Shown: positions 52,228 to 63,151 of the stretch, in pieces
Numbering within the stretch: position 1 is the first letter of the stretch
Layout of the letters: each line of letters opens with the position of its first letter
Assembly (NCBI RefSeq): GCF_024614185.1
Contig: NZ_JAHTLF010000025.1
Coordinates: forward strand, 682,001 to 746,000
DNA length: 64,000 nt
Reading direction: 5' to 3'
Origin: Nocardioides carbamazepini
GTDB lineage: Bacteria; Actinomycetota; Actinomycetes; Propionibacteriales; Nocardioidaceae
Program-made: the position numbers and the translations under genes
Notes under the pieces: model-generated
Databases searched by the model: none
What the model was told of the DNA's origin: nothing
Seen by the model: only the letters and a program-made list of their open reading frames with translations

Positions 52228-53250
52228 GTGAGTCGCTTTCCGTGTCCGTGCTGCGGTCACCTGACCCTCGACAGCGGGCCTGGCGACTACGAGCTCTGCC
52301 CGGTCTGCTTCTGGGAGGACGATGGTGGGCAGCTTCGCTTTCCGATGAGCTCGGACGGCGCCAACGGCATCAGCCTGATGGAGGCACAACGGGTCTACGC
52401 GAAGCGGGGTGCGATGGACGGCGACTTCGCGCGGAACGTCCGGCGGGCGCGGCGTGACGAGCCGATCGACGATGGCTGGCGGACGTTCGATCCGGACCTG
52501 GACTGGAGTGAGCCTGCTCTGGCCGGTGACCAGTGGCCGGTGAACCTGGAGGCGCTCTACTACTGGCGGCCGACGTACTGGAACGGGGACCAGCGCAAGC
52601 TCCCTCGACCGGCTGCTGAGCCGAGCAACGGCGACCGTTTCCTCGAGCACCTGCGACAGGTCCCCGAGCTCGGAGCAGCGATCGCCGACTCGGAGCGCCG
52701 GTGGGGTGCGGCGCATCCCTTCCAGGTCTGTGCGGCCGCCTCCGAGCTGGTCGCAGAGGCGTACCGGGCAGGCAACGATGAGGTCGGCCTGCGCATCGTC
52801 ACTGCGCTGCTGCCCGCGGTCGAGGAAGGGTCATCGACGTACGCACCGAACTGCGTCGCGATCGCGTTCCTCGAGAACGAGACCTGGCACCAGCCCTGGG
52901 CGCAGGAGTACGTCGACCGCTGGCCGGCACAGATCCGGGACGATCTCCGGGCACAGCAGGCACATCGGCACGACGCTGCGGCCGAGCAAGAGCGGAAGCA
53001 GGAGGAGTGGACGGACCTCTTCCGCTCAGGGCGCGGCCAACCCGTCGAGGTCGTCCGCGACCGGCTGCGGGCACTGTCCGATCGGCAGTACGACGACGGC
53101 CACGCCGCGTTGGGGCGGGAGGTGATGGCTCGGTCCATCAGCAACCACCAGTGGCTCTACCGACATCTGATCGACTCGCTCAGACTCGCCTGGAGGTACC
53201 GAGCGCTGCGGACCCTCGCCCAGATCCGACGCCACCGAATGTCGGGCTGA
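52228..53250 (+). CDS. CPCC-family cysteine-rich protein with helical C-terminal domain
   Basis: 340 aa from GTG 52228 (a TTG 24 bases upstream is also possible). The N-terminal CPCC domain reads FPCPCCGHLTLD and YELCPVCFWEDDGG (Cys6, 8, 9, 24, 27), likely a zinc ribbon. The centre has HPFQVCAAASELVAEAYRAG and YAPNCVAIAFLENE, resembling a DUF7674-type helical unit. CPCC proteins often serve as immunity proteins in toxin loci, but no toxin gene was found nearby. It is an orphan here. Confidence 0.72.
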   Translation: MSRFPCPCCGHLTLDSGPGDYELCPVCFWEDDGGQLRFPMSSDGANGISLMEAQRVYAKRGAMDGDFARNVRRARRDEPIDDGWRTFDPDLDWSEPALAGDQWPVNLEALYYWRPTYWNGDQRKLPRPAAEPSNGDRFLEHLRQVPELGAAIADSERRWGAAHPFQVCAAASELVAEAYRAGNDEVGLRIVTALLPAVEEGSSTYAPNCVAIAFLENETWHQPWAQEYVDRWPAQIRDDLRAQQAHRHDAAAEQERKQEEWTDLFRSGRGQPVEVVRDRLRALSDRQYDDGHAALGREVMARSISNHQWLYRHLIDSLRLAWRYRALRTLAQIRRHRMSG

Positions 53251-53330
53251 CCTGCCCGCTTCTCGACCGCGCGCCGAGCACTACGAGAGGGGCCCCAGCC
53301 AGTGACCTTTCGATGCGTCTGTTCAGCCAA

Positions 53331-54068
53331 TCAGTCGTCCAGGTTCACGCCATCGCGACGGGCGGCGCTGAGGAGGAGTTCGGCTACGAGGGCGAGGTCG
53401 TCGTTGGCAATGTCGATCCCGCCGGCGTTGCGGATCCAGCGGAGAGCGTCGGCGCGCTTGCGGACGAACCAGAGGTCGGCGTGGAGAGCGATGTCGTTCG
53501 CGGTGCTGGCTGGGAGTCTGGAGATCTGGTCGAGGGCGACCGGTCGGGTGCCCGTATCGAAGGTGAGCCGGATGATGTCCAGCAGGTCGGTGCCCTGCTT
53601 GTCGGCGGAGCGGTTCATCACGGCTTGGAGTTTCATCGCAATCAGCGGGCCAGGCTCGGCGATCGGCGTGGCGACCTCGAGGCGCTCCCCGTTCCGTCGG
53701 ACGACTTCGATCGTCACCTCGGTTGCGGTGTCGTTCGCCCAGGCGTGCGCCGCGGCATGGAGCCGGTCGCCAGGGTCGTCGCTGGGCCGATCGATCTCGG
53801 CCTGACGGACCTCCAAGACGTCCACCCTCACCGTGCCGTATCGCGTGGGCAGCTCGACTGCTGCTGGCTCGACCGGCACGGCGCCTTCGGCGGAGCGCAG
53901 CACCTCCAGATGTGGTGCAGGACCGCGGAGGCGGTCGACGAGGTCGAGGTCGACGGTTGCGCGGTACGGGTTGGCGAGGCGGGAGAGGACCGCGAGGCCG
54001 CCGACGATGACCGGTGGCTGACCGATGAGGGTTCGGACATCGATGACGCCTTGGACGACGGCGGTCAT
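53331..54068 (-). CDS. AbiEii/AbiGii-like nucleotidyltransferase toxin
   Basis: 245 aa from ATG 54068. The N-terminal signature is PPVIVGGLAVLSRLANPYRA followed by TVDLDLV, matching the G-G...R-x-T-x-D-x-D pattern of nucleotidyltransferases related to AbiEii, in which the two Asp bind metal. A second region (PLIAMKLQAVMNRSADKQGT, then DLLDIIRLT) contains the conserved Lys and Asp of the family. It begins 25 bases after the stop of the putative antitoxin upstream, in the usual AbiEi-AbiEii order. Confidence 0.8.
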   Translation of the reverse strand: MTAVVQGVIDVRTLIGQPPVIVGGLAVLSRLANPYRATVDLDLVDRLRGPAPHLEVLRSAEGAVPVEPAAVELPTRYGTVRVDVLEVRQAEIDRPSDDPGDRLHAAAHAWANDTATEVTIEVVRRNGERLEVATPIAEPGPLIAMKLQAVMNRSADKQGTDLLDIIRLTFDTGTRPVALDQISRLPASTANDIALHADLWFVRKRADALRWIRNAGGIDIANDDLALVAELLLSAARRDGVNLDD

Positions 54069-54093
54069 GGTGTCGCCGAGGAAAGTGACGCGG

Positions 54094-55110
54094 CTACCAG
54101 ACACGGCGCCAGGGCTCCGCCGGCGTCCAGGCCTCGAGGATCTCGCGGCCCCGGCCTCGATCCTGGGCGAGGTCGAGGGCGACGAACAGGGGATGCGCGA
54201 GCGGCCACGCGTGCGGATTGTCAGATGGACGGACGCGTCGGCTGACGACCGCGGGTACCGGTGCGAGGCGGATGGTGGCCCGCGCATGCGTGGGCGAGTC
54301 GCTGACGCTCAGGAGGTTCGTGGCTCGGCGGAGCACGGACTCGTCGGGGACGAAGAAGTCCATGACCTGATCGGCGCGGGACGCGAGCGGAGCGCCGTAG
54401 GCGGTTGCTGCTGTCGAGTCGGTCAAGGCCCATCCCACAGGGTCACGTATCCCGAAGCGGAGCGGCGAAGCGAGCGAGTTGTCGCCGGCGAGCGGGGCTC
54501 GTGCGAGGTAGGTCCGCTTGGCAGGCCAGCGTTGGGCCACCTGCCAGAAGAGCTCAGTGCCCGCGACCGTGTTGACATCGTCGAGGAGGTCGTCCCGGCG
54601 CAATGCGGCCAGCACGTTGGAGACGGTGCTCGCCGAGCGCTCCAAGCCACGTGCCAGCTCGCGAACGACAACGGCGCGGTCAGGCGTCATCAACAGTGCG
54701 GTGGCGACCTCCAGGCCGGCCTTTCCGGCGAGCGCGTCGGTGCGGGTGGGACGGTCCTTGACCGCTGGCACGTGGGTGTTGAGAACGACTCCAGGTGCGT
54801 GCAGCGCAAGATGCCCGCGCAGGTCGTAGTAGCCGGTCCCGGTTGTGCTGAGGGTGCGACGAGCATGCTCGGTGACCCGATCGGCCACGACCATCAAGAC
54901 CCCACGCCTGGCGTCGTGATCCGCGAGGAGTCTCTCGGCGGTCTTCTCGTCGACGAGAGAGCGTCGCTTGAGGTCGATCGCGGTGGCGATCCCATCGGGT
55001 TCGACCAGCAGCAGGTCACCCCCTGCGTCGGCTCCCTCGGACGGGCCGAGAGGGCGGGCATCGACGCCGAGGTGCTGCAGCGCCTCGATGACCAGCGACT
55101 CCGTGTCCAT
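54094..55110 (-). CDS. AbiEi-like antitoxin with winged helix
   Basis: 338 aa from ATG 55110, long for the family. Residues about 1-60 (LLLVEPDGIATAIDLKRRSL) resemble a PD-(D/E)xK-like strand pattern. A wHTH follows near residue 130-180: VVVRELARGLERSASTVSNV and AALRRDDLLDDV. The remainder (AYGAPLASRADQVMDFFV) resembles AbiEi-type C-terminal domains. Its operator is at 55129. It should repress the locus and neutralise the toxin encoded next. Confidence 0.7.
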   Translation of the reverse strand: MDTESLVIEALQHLGVDARPLGPSEGADAGGDLLLVEPDGIATAIDLKRRSLVDEKTAERLLADHDARRGVLMVVADRVTEHARRTLSTTGTGYYDLRGHLALHAPGVVLNTHVPAVKDRPTRTDALAGKAGLEVATALLMTPDRAVVVRELARGLERSASTVSNVLAALRRDDLLDDVNTVAGTELFWQVAQRWPAKRTYLARAPLAGDNSLASPLRFGIRDPVGWALTDSTAATAYGAPLASRADQVMDFFVPDESVLRRATNLLSVSDSPTHARATIRLAPVPAVVSRRVRPSDNPHAWPLAHPLFVALDLAQDRGRGREILEAWTPAEPWRRVW

Positions 55111-55128
55111 GGATCCAGCGTGACCGGT

Positions 55129-55160
55129 GTTCGGTGTTCGGTCAATACCGAACACCGAAC
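55129..55160. promoter_or_regulatory. Four-half-site operator of the AbiE-like pair
   Basis: Two direct copies of GTTCGGT (55129-55142), spacer CAAT, then two direct copies of ACCGAAC (55147-55160). It is a perfect 14-bp inverted repeat built from tandem 7-mers, starting 19 bases upstream of the antitoxin gene, and lets two dimers bind side by side. Confidence 0.7.
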
Positions 55161-55229
55161 GGCGACCCCTCCTGGCACATCGCGGGCCACTCGAAGAGCC
55201 AGGCGAACGGCGCGAGGGATGATGGACGC

Positions 55230-57211
<1,982 letters not shown>

Positions 57212-57212
<1 letters not shown>

Positions 57213-57961
57213 TGGAGCGCTGGCGGTCGGCGCTGGTGCTGGTGCTGAGCGCCGTGCTCTTCCTCGGTGTCGTGCTGATCGGCCCCGGCAGCGAGATGGC
57301 CGAGCTGCGCCGGATCCTCGGCCTCGGCAAGGATCCGCTCGGCGAGCCCGCCGACGTCGTCCCGGGCGGCGTGCACGCGTTCCTCGAGCACCAGCCCGGC
57401 CAGGCCGACGAGCCGGTCACCTGGGACCCCTGTCGGGAGATCCGCTACCAGATCAATCCCGACCAGGCTCCCGACGGCACTGAGGAGACGGTCGCCTTCG
57501 TCCAGGAGTCGGTCGACGAGGTCTCGGCGATCACCGGCCTGCGCTTCGCCTACGAGGGGCTTACCGACCGGCGGCCCGAGCACGGCGGACAGGGCCTCGT
57601 CACCGCGCGACCCGACCCGGTCCTCGTCGCCTGGGCCACGGCCGACGAGGTCGAGGAGCTGGAGGGGGCCGTCGCCGGCGTGGGCGGCGCGACCGCCCGG
57701 TCCTACGGCGACGACAGGTGGCTCTGGTTCGTCACCGGCGGCGTCACCCTCGACGCCGACGCGCTCGAACGGATCGCGCAGGAGCGTGACGGCGGGGGGC
57801 AGGCCCGGGCGATCCTGCTCCACGAGCTCGGACACCTGGTCGGGCTCGACCACGTCGACTCCGACGCCGAGCTGATGTTCGCCGACAACGTGGGCCAGCT
57901 CGACTTCGGGCAGGGCGATCTCAACGGCCTCGCCCTGTTGGGGACAGGGAAGTGCCGATGA
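57212..57961 (+). CDS. Secreted matrixin-like zinc metalloprotease
   Basis: 249 aa; ATG overlaps the DUF255 stop (TGATG). One N-terminal membrane anchor (SALVLVLSAVLFLGVVLIG). The zinc site HELGHLVGLDH (His204, Glu205, His208, His214) is complete, followed by an expected Met turn region (ELMFADN). Propeptide-like sequence without a Cys switch. Probably an anchored extracellular protease. Confidence 0.85.
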
Positions 57962-58839
57962 GCCCCTGGACGCCCGTCCGGCCCGAGCCGGATCGCTTCC
58001 ACGACGAGGGATCGGCCGACCCGCCGCGCATCGTCCTGGAGCGGGTCGAGTCGGGCAGCGTGCGCCGGCGCACCGAGCGGTTCCGGATGCTGCACCGCAT
58101 CGCCTACCGCGACCGGGAGTACGGCGACCTGCTGGTCCCGGCCGACCTCGGCTCCTTCGAGTCGGACCTGACCTCGGTGCCGACGATCTTCACGTGGCTG
58201 GTGCCGCGCACCGGCCGGCACCTCCCGCCCGCGCTGCTGCACGACGGGCTGGTCCACGGCCCGGACGAGCCGTCGTCCTATCTGTCCGTGGAGGGACACG
58301 TGCTCGACCGGGTGGCGGCGGACCGGGTGTTCCGGGCGGCCATGCGCGACACCGACACGGGGCCGGTGCGCAGCTGGCTGGTCTGGTCGGCCGTGACGCT
58401 CTCCACGATCTGGCACGGCTCGGTGTCGTGGAGCCGGAGCCGGCACCTGCGCTACCGGCTGGCCGCCCTGGCGACGGTCCTGGTCGTCGCCGTCCTCGGG
58501 GTGCTCGCCACCCTCGACCTGTTCGACGTCATCGACGGCGTGCCCTGGATGGGGGACCGTTCCTTCGCGATGGAGCTCGTCGGCGGGCTGGCGGGCGCGG
58601 TCGTCGTGCCCTTCCTGCTCGGCCTGACCTGGGGCCGCTTCGCCGTGGCCGGCGTGGTCTCCGGGGTCGCGCTGGCGGTGCTGCTCCACGTGACCGTCGC
58701 GCTGGCCCTGATCACGCTCGCCTACCAGGCGGCGGAGTGGGTCGCGCGCCGCACCCCGGTCGCCGCGGTCGTGATCGCCGGGGTTGTGGTCGCCGCCCAT
58801 CTGGTGCTCGTCGTTTTGTTCCTCGGCCCGTTTCGCTGA
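57958..58839 (+). CDS. DUF1353 protein with C-terminal membrane helices
   Basis: 293 aa from ATG 57958, overlapping the preceding stop. DUF1353 core (DREYGDLLVPADLGSFESDL, then TSVPTIFTWLVP and HDGLVH) in the first 110 residues, then a helical stretch and about four membrane helices. DUF1353 is known from phages and bacteria; function unknown. The fused membrane part appears to be an actinobacterial variant. Confidence 0.82.
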   Translation: MSPWTPVRPEPDRFHDEGSADPPRIVLERVESGSVRRRTERFRMLHRIAYRDREYGDLLVPADLGSFESDLTSVPTIFTWLVPRTGRHLPPALLHDGLVHGPDEPSSYLSVEGHVLDRVAADRVFRAAMRDTDTGPVRSWLVWSAVTLSTIWHGSVSWSRSRHLRYRLAALATVLVVAVLGVLATLDLFDVIDGVPWMGDRSFAMELVGGLAGAVVVPFLLGLTWGRFAVAGVVSGVALAVLLHVTVALALITLAYQAAEWVARRTPVAAVVIAGVVVAAHLVLVVLFLGPFR

Positions 58840-58866
58840 AGGTGACCGGCGAGTAGGTTCTGGTTC

Positions 58867-60348
58867 GTGACCACCACGGACGCTCCCGCACAGACCTTCA
58901 CCTCCCTCGATCCCGCCACCGGCGAGGTCGTCGGCACCCACCCGATCCACGACGCCGCGGCGGTGGCCGCGGCCGTCGCCACCGCCCGCAAGCAGGCCGA
59001 GTGGTGGCGCGCCCTCGGCTTCGACGGCCGCAAGCAGGCCCTGGTCCGCTGGCGCAAGGTGATCGCCCGGCGGATGGAGGAGCTCGCGGCGCTCATGACG
59101 CGCGAGACCGGCAAGCCCGACGGCGACGCGCTCCTCGAGACCGCGCTCGCGATCGACCACCTCGCCTGGGCCGCGAGCCACGCCGAGAAGGTGCTCAAGC
59201 GGCGCAGCGTCTCCCCGGGTCTGTTGATGGTCAACCAGGCGGCGAGCGTGGAGTACCGCCCGCTCGGCGTGGTCGGTGTCATCGGTCCCTGGAACTATCC
59301 CGTCTTCACGCCGATGGGCTCGATCGCCTACGCCCTCGCGGCGGGCAACGCCGTCGTCTTCAAGCCCTCGGAGTACACCCCCGGTGTCGGCGAGTGGCTC
59401 GCCGCGACCTTCAAGGAGGCCGTCGGTCGCCCGGTGCTCCAGGTCGTCACCGGGTACGGCGAGACCGGGGCCGCGCTCACGACGGCCGGTGTCGACAAGG
59501 TGGCCTTCACCGGCTCCACGGCGACCGGCAAGCGGGTGATGGCGGCCTGCGCCGAGTCCCTCACCCCGGTCGTGATCGAGGCCGGCGGCAAGGACGCGCT
59601 CATCGTCGCCGAGGACGCCGACGTCGCCGAGGCCGCGGAGGCTGCGCTGTGGGGAGCGGCCGCGAACGCCGGCCAGACCTGCGCCGGGGTCGAGCGGGTC
59701 TACGTCCACGACCGCGTCTACGACCAGTTCCTCGACGAGCTCGTGACCCAGGCGAAGAAGCTCGAGGCGCGCCCCGGCGGCCAGGTCGGCCCGATCACCA
59801 TGCCCGCGCAGGTCGACATCATCCGCCGCCACATCGACGACGCCCTGGCCCGCGGCGGTCGCGCGCTCGTCGGCGGCCCGGTGCCCGAGGGCGCCCGCTT
59901 CGTGCAGCCGACGGTGCTGGTCGACGTACCGGAGGACTCGGCGGCGGTGCAGGAGGAGACCTTCGGACCCACCGTCACGGTGTCCCGCGTGAAGACCATG
60001 GACGAGGCGATCGAGCGGGCCAACGGCACCCGCTACGCCCTGGGGTCCACGGTGTTCTCCAAGAGCCAGGGCATGGAGATCGCCGAGCGGCTGCGCGCCG
60101 GGATGACGGCGATCAACGGTGTCATCTCGTTCGCCGGCATCCCGACCCTGCCCTTCGGCGGCGTCGGCGACTCGGGCTTCGGCCGGATCCACGGGCCCGA
60201 CGGCCTGCGCGAGTTCACCTACCCGCACGCCATCGCCCGACAGCGGTTCAAGCCGGCGATCGCGCTCACCACCTTCCGCCGCACGGCGAAGGAGGAGAAG
60301 CAGCTCACGAAGGTCGTGCGCGGGCTGTACGGGCGCGGGAGGAGCTAG
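58867..60348 (+). CDS. NAD(P)-dependent aldehyde dehydrogenase (succinate semialdehyde-type)
   Basis: 493 aa from GTG. Cofactor and catalytic residues: GPWNYPVFTP, KPSEYTPGVGEW, FTGSTATGKRVM, general base Glu238 (VIEAGGKDALIV), and nucleophile Cys272 (GQTCAGVERVYV). Overall pattern is near aldehyde/succinate-semialdehyde dehydrogenases. It is transcribed alone; the 3' end is convergent with the EamA gene. Confidence 0.92.
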   Translation: MTTTDAPAQTFTSLDPATGEVVGTHPIHDAAAVAAAVATARKQAEWWRALGFDGRKQALVRWRKVIARRMEELAALMTRETGKPDGDALLETALAIDHLAWAASHAEKVLKRRSVSPGLLMVNQAASVEYRPLGVVGVIGPWNYPVFTPMGSIAYALAAGNAVVFKPSEYTPGVGEWLAATFKEAVGRPVLQVVTGYGETGAALTTAGVDKVAFTGSTATGKRVMAACAESLTPVVIEAGGKDALIVAEDADVAEAAEAALWGAAANAGQTCAGVERVYVHDRVYDQFLDELVTQAKKLEARPGGQVGPITMPAQVDIIRRHIDDALARGGRALVGGPVPEGARFVQPTVLVDVPEDSAAVQEETFGPTVTVSRVKTMDEAIERANGTRYALGSTVFSKSQGMEIAERLRAGMTAINGVISFAGIPTLPFGGVGDSGFGRIHGPDGLREFTYPHAIARQRFKPAIALTTFRRTAKEEKQLTKVVRGLYGRGRS

Positions 60349-60388
60349 CCCGGGCCGCTGCCCTCCGTCGTACCGCACATCACGGTCG

Positions 60389-61357
60389 TCAAACGGCCGA
60401 TTTCACAGCGTTTCTGTCCGGTACGACGGGGGGCCGGCGCCGCGAGGAGCTGGCGCCCGCCGCGCAGGCGATCACGGCGAGCCCGCCGAGCACGGTCAGC
60501 CAGGTGATCCGCTCGCCGAGCAGGAGACCGGCCCAGGCGATGCTCAGCACCGGCTGGGCGAGCTGCACCTGGCTGACCTGCGCCATCGGCCCGATCGCGA
60601 GGCCGCGGTACCACGCGAAGAAGCCGAGGAACATGCTCACGCAGGCGAGATAGGCGAAGCACAGCCACTGCGTGGCCGTCGCCGACGGCTGCTCCCGGAG
60701 CACGCTGACCGCGGCGAGGGTGGCCATCGCCGGTGCGGCGAGCACGAGCGCCCAGGAGATCGCCTGCCACGAGCCGACCTCGCGGGAGATCACGCCGCCC
60801 TCGGCGTACCCGACGGCGCAGGCGAGCACCGCCAGCACCAGCAGGAGATCGGCGCGCTGGAGCTGCCCGGTGCCACCGCCCTGCAGCGCCGCGAAGCCGA
60901 CCGCCGCGAGCGCCCCCAGGGTGGCGAAGGCCCAGAACGCGCGGACCGGCCGCTCGCCGGTGCGCAGCACGACGATCACCGCCGTCGTCGCGGGCAGCAT
61001 GGCGATCACGACGGCGCCGTGCGCGGCCGGGACCTCGCTCAGCGCGTACGACGTCAGCAGCGGGAACCCGGCGACCACGCCACCGGCCACCACTGCCAGC
61101 CGAAGCCACTGCCGACCACGGGGGAGCGGTTGCCGGGTGAGCAGGAGCGCGCCCGCGGCCAGGGCGGCCGCGACGACCGCCCGGCCGGAGCCGATGAACA
61201 GCGGATCGAGGCCACCGACCGCCACCCGGGTGAGCGGGACGGTGAACGAGAAGGCCAGCACGCCGAGCAGTCCCCAGGCCAGGCCGGTCGCCGGCGCCGA
61301 ACCGGGGAGCGATAGCAGCGGACGACGAGGGACGATAGCGCTACTCTTGCCTGACAT
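60389..61357 (-). CDS. EamA/DMT family transporter
   Basis: 322 aa with about ten membrane segments arranged as two EamA repeats (GLAWGLLGVLAFSFTVPLTR; AVGYAEGGVISREVGSWQ). Many EamA proteins export amino acids or related compounds. Its ATG shares the four bases CATG with the start of the divergent MocR gene, leaving no space between coding regions; a MocR-controlled amino acid exporter is likely. Confidence 0.88.
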   Translation of the reverse strand: MSGKSSAIVPRRPLLSLPGSAPATGLAWGLLGVLAFSFTVPLTRVAVGGLDPLFIGSGRAVVAAALAAGALLLTRQPLPRGRQWLRLAVVAGGVVAGFPLLTSYALSEVPAAHGAVVIAMLPATTAVIVVLRTGERPVRAFWAFATLGALAAVGFAALQGGGTGQLQRADLLLVLAVLACAVGYAEGGVISREVGSWQAISWALVLAAPAMATLAAVSVLREQPSATATQWLCFAYLACVSMFLGFFAWYRGLAIGPMAQVSQVQLAQPVLSIAWAGLLLGERITWLTVLGGLAVIACAAGASSSRRRPPVVPDRNAVKSAV

Positions 61358-62777
61358 GAGCAACGATAACAGCGCGCGGATCGTCGCGGGCCTGCGCGCC
61401 TGGATCCGGGACGCCCCCGCTGGTGCCCAGCTGCCGGCGTCCCGCCGTCTCGTCACCGAGTACGGCGCCAGCCCGGTCACCGTGCAGAAGGCGCTGCGCC
61501 GGCTGGTGGCCGAGGGCCTGGTCGAGAGCCGCCCCGGCGTCGGGAGCTTCGTGCGTGCGGTCCGGCCCGCCCGCGGCCCCGACTTCGGCTGGCAGAGCGG
61601 CGCGCTGCGCACGCCGCGGGCCGAGCTGCCGCGGGTCGCGGGGCCGCTCCGGACGCCGCCGCCCGAGGCCCACGCGCTGCACGCGGGCTACCCGGGACCG
61701 GACCTCCTGCCTGAGCGGCTGGTGCGCACCGCCCTCGGCCGAGCCGCGCGCGGAGCGGCAGCCACCTCACGTCCGCCCGCCGCCGGCCTGCCGGACCTGC
61801 GGGCCTGGTTCGCGACGGAGCTGGCCGACGCGACGCCCACCCACCTCAGCGCCGTGACCGCCCACGACGTGGTCGTGGCGCCCGGGTCGCAGAGCGCGCT
61901 GGCCTCGATCTTCCGGGCGCTGGTGGCGCCGGGCCAGCCCCTGCTCATCGAGTCGCCCACCTACTGGGGCGCGATCCAGGCGGCGCGCCAGGCCGGCGTC
62001 GAGCTGGTCCCGGTGCCCAGCGACGCCCACGGTCCGAACCCGGCGGAGGTGGAGCGGTCGCTGCGGGAGACCGGGGCCCGCGCGTTCTACGCGCAGCCCA
62101 GCTTCGCCAACCCCACCGGCGCGCGGTGGAGCCCCGAGCGGGCGGAGCAGGTCCTCGAGCTCGTGCGGGCTCACGGTGCCTTCCTCGTCGAGGACGACTG
62201 GGCCCACGACTTCGGGATCGACGCCGACGTCACACCGCTCGCCGCCCGCGATGTCGCCGGCCACGTCGTGTACCTGCGCTCGCTGACCAAGAGCGTCTCC
62301 CCGGCGCTCCGCGTCGCGGCCGTGATCGCCCGCGGCCCGGCCCGTGACCGGATCCTCGGCGACCGCGCCGCCGAGTCGATGTACGTCAGCGGCCTGCTCC
62401 AGCAGGCCGCGCTCGAGGTCGTCAGCGACCCCGGCTGGCGCACCCACCTGCGCCGGCTGCGCGTCCAGCTCCGCGAGCGCCGCGACCTCCTCGTCGCCGC
62501 CGTCCGGGACCACGCCCCCTCGCTGCACCTCGACGCCGTCCCGCCGGGTGGGCTGCACCTGTGGGCCCGGCTGCCGGACGGCACCGACGCCGACCGGCTG
62601 GTGCGCGACTGCGCCGCCGACGGGGTCTGGGTCGCGGCCGGCGATGCCTGGTTCCCGGCCGAGCCGGCGGCGCCGTACCTGCGGCTGACGTTCATCGGCC
62701 CCGAGCCCGCCCGCTATCCCGACGCCGCACGGGTCATCGAGCGGGCGGTGGAGGCGCAGTCGCTCAGCTCGCCTTGA
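61356..62777 (+). CDS. MocR-type regulator (GntR HTH fused to PLP aminotransferase domain)
   Basis: 473 aa from ATG 61356. N-terminal GntR wHTH: LPASRRLVTEYGASPVTVQK, ALRRLVAEGLVESRPGVGS. The fold-type I aminotransferase domain has GSQSALASIFRALVAPGQP, FYAQPSFANPTGARWSPERA, EDDWAHDFG and the PLP-lysine region YLRSLTKSVSPALRVA. MocR regulators sense PLP or amino-group ligands and usually control the adjacent gene, here the EamA exporter. Confidence 0.92.
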   Translation: MSNDNSARIVAGLRAWIRDAPAGAQLPASRRLVTEYGASPVTVQKALRRLVAEGLVESRPGVGSFVRAVRPARGPDFGWQSGALRTPRAELPRVAGPLRTPPPEAHALHAGYPGPDLLPERLVRTALGRAARGAAATSRPPAAGLPDLRAWFATELADATPTHLSAVTAHDVVVAPGSQSALASIFRALVAPGQPLLIESPTYWGAIQAARQAGVELVPVPSDAHGPNPAEVERSLRETGARAFYAQPSFANPTGARWSPERAEQVLELVRAHGAFLVEDDWAHDFGIDADVTPLAARDVAGHVVYLRSLTKSVSPALRVAAVIARGPARDRILGDRAAESMYVSGLLQQAALEVVSDPGWRTHLRRLRVQLRERRDLLVAAVRDHAPSLHLDAVPPGGLHLWARLPDGTDADRLVRDCAADGVWVAAGDAWFPAEPAAPYLRLTFIGPEPARYPDAARVIERAVEAQSLSSP

Positions 62778-63099
62778 GGGGGTCGTGGCCGACGTTCATC
62801 AGCCCGTGTCGCCAGTCCGTGTCGCCGGCGGTGGGCTCGGGCTCCTCGCCGCGCAGGGTGGTGACCTCGGTGACGACCCGCTCCATGACGGCGACGTCGT
62901 CACCGGTCAGGTCCGAGCGCCGCTTCCCCAGGATGTCGAGCACGCGGTGGCCCAGCGGCCGCCCCGCCCGGTCGGGCAGCTCCTCGGTCTCCTCGCCCGC
63001 ACCCTGCAGGGCGAGCCAGTCGCGGAGCTCGCGAGAGGTCATGTTCACGGCGGTGTGGAAGCGCTCCCAGAGGTCGTCGTCGACGATCGTCGTGGCCAC
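62764..63099 (-). CDS. DUF3140 family protein
   Basis: 111 aa. The segment DDDLWERFHTAVNMTSRELR, DWLALQ and then GHRVLDILGKRRSDLTGDD matches DUF3140, a small basic/acidic helical protein common in actinobacteria and fungi; function unknown. AGGAGGCACC precedes the ATG. It overlaps the MocR gene convergently by 14 bases. Confidence 0.85.
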   Translation of the reverse strand: MATTIVDDDLWERFHTAVNMTSRELRDWLALQGAGEETEELPDRAGRPLGHRVLDILGKRRSDLTGDDVAVMERVVTEVTTLRGEEPEPTAGDTDWRHGLMNVGHDPLKAS

Positions 63100-63151
63100 G
63101 ATGGTGCCTCCTGTCGGGGATCGGTGTCAGGACGCTCGTGCGGTACCCACC

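Noticed and set aside
57703..60378. 891-codon minus-strand frame
   Set aside because: Antisense to the protease, DUF1353 and aldehyde dehydrogenase genes, with His/Arg/Asp-rich shadow composition.
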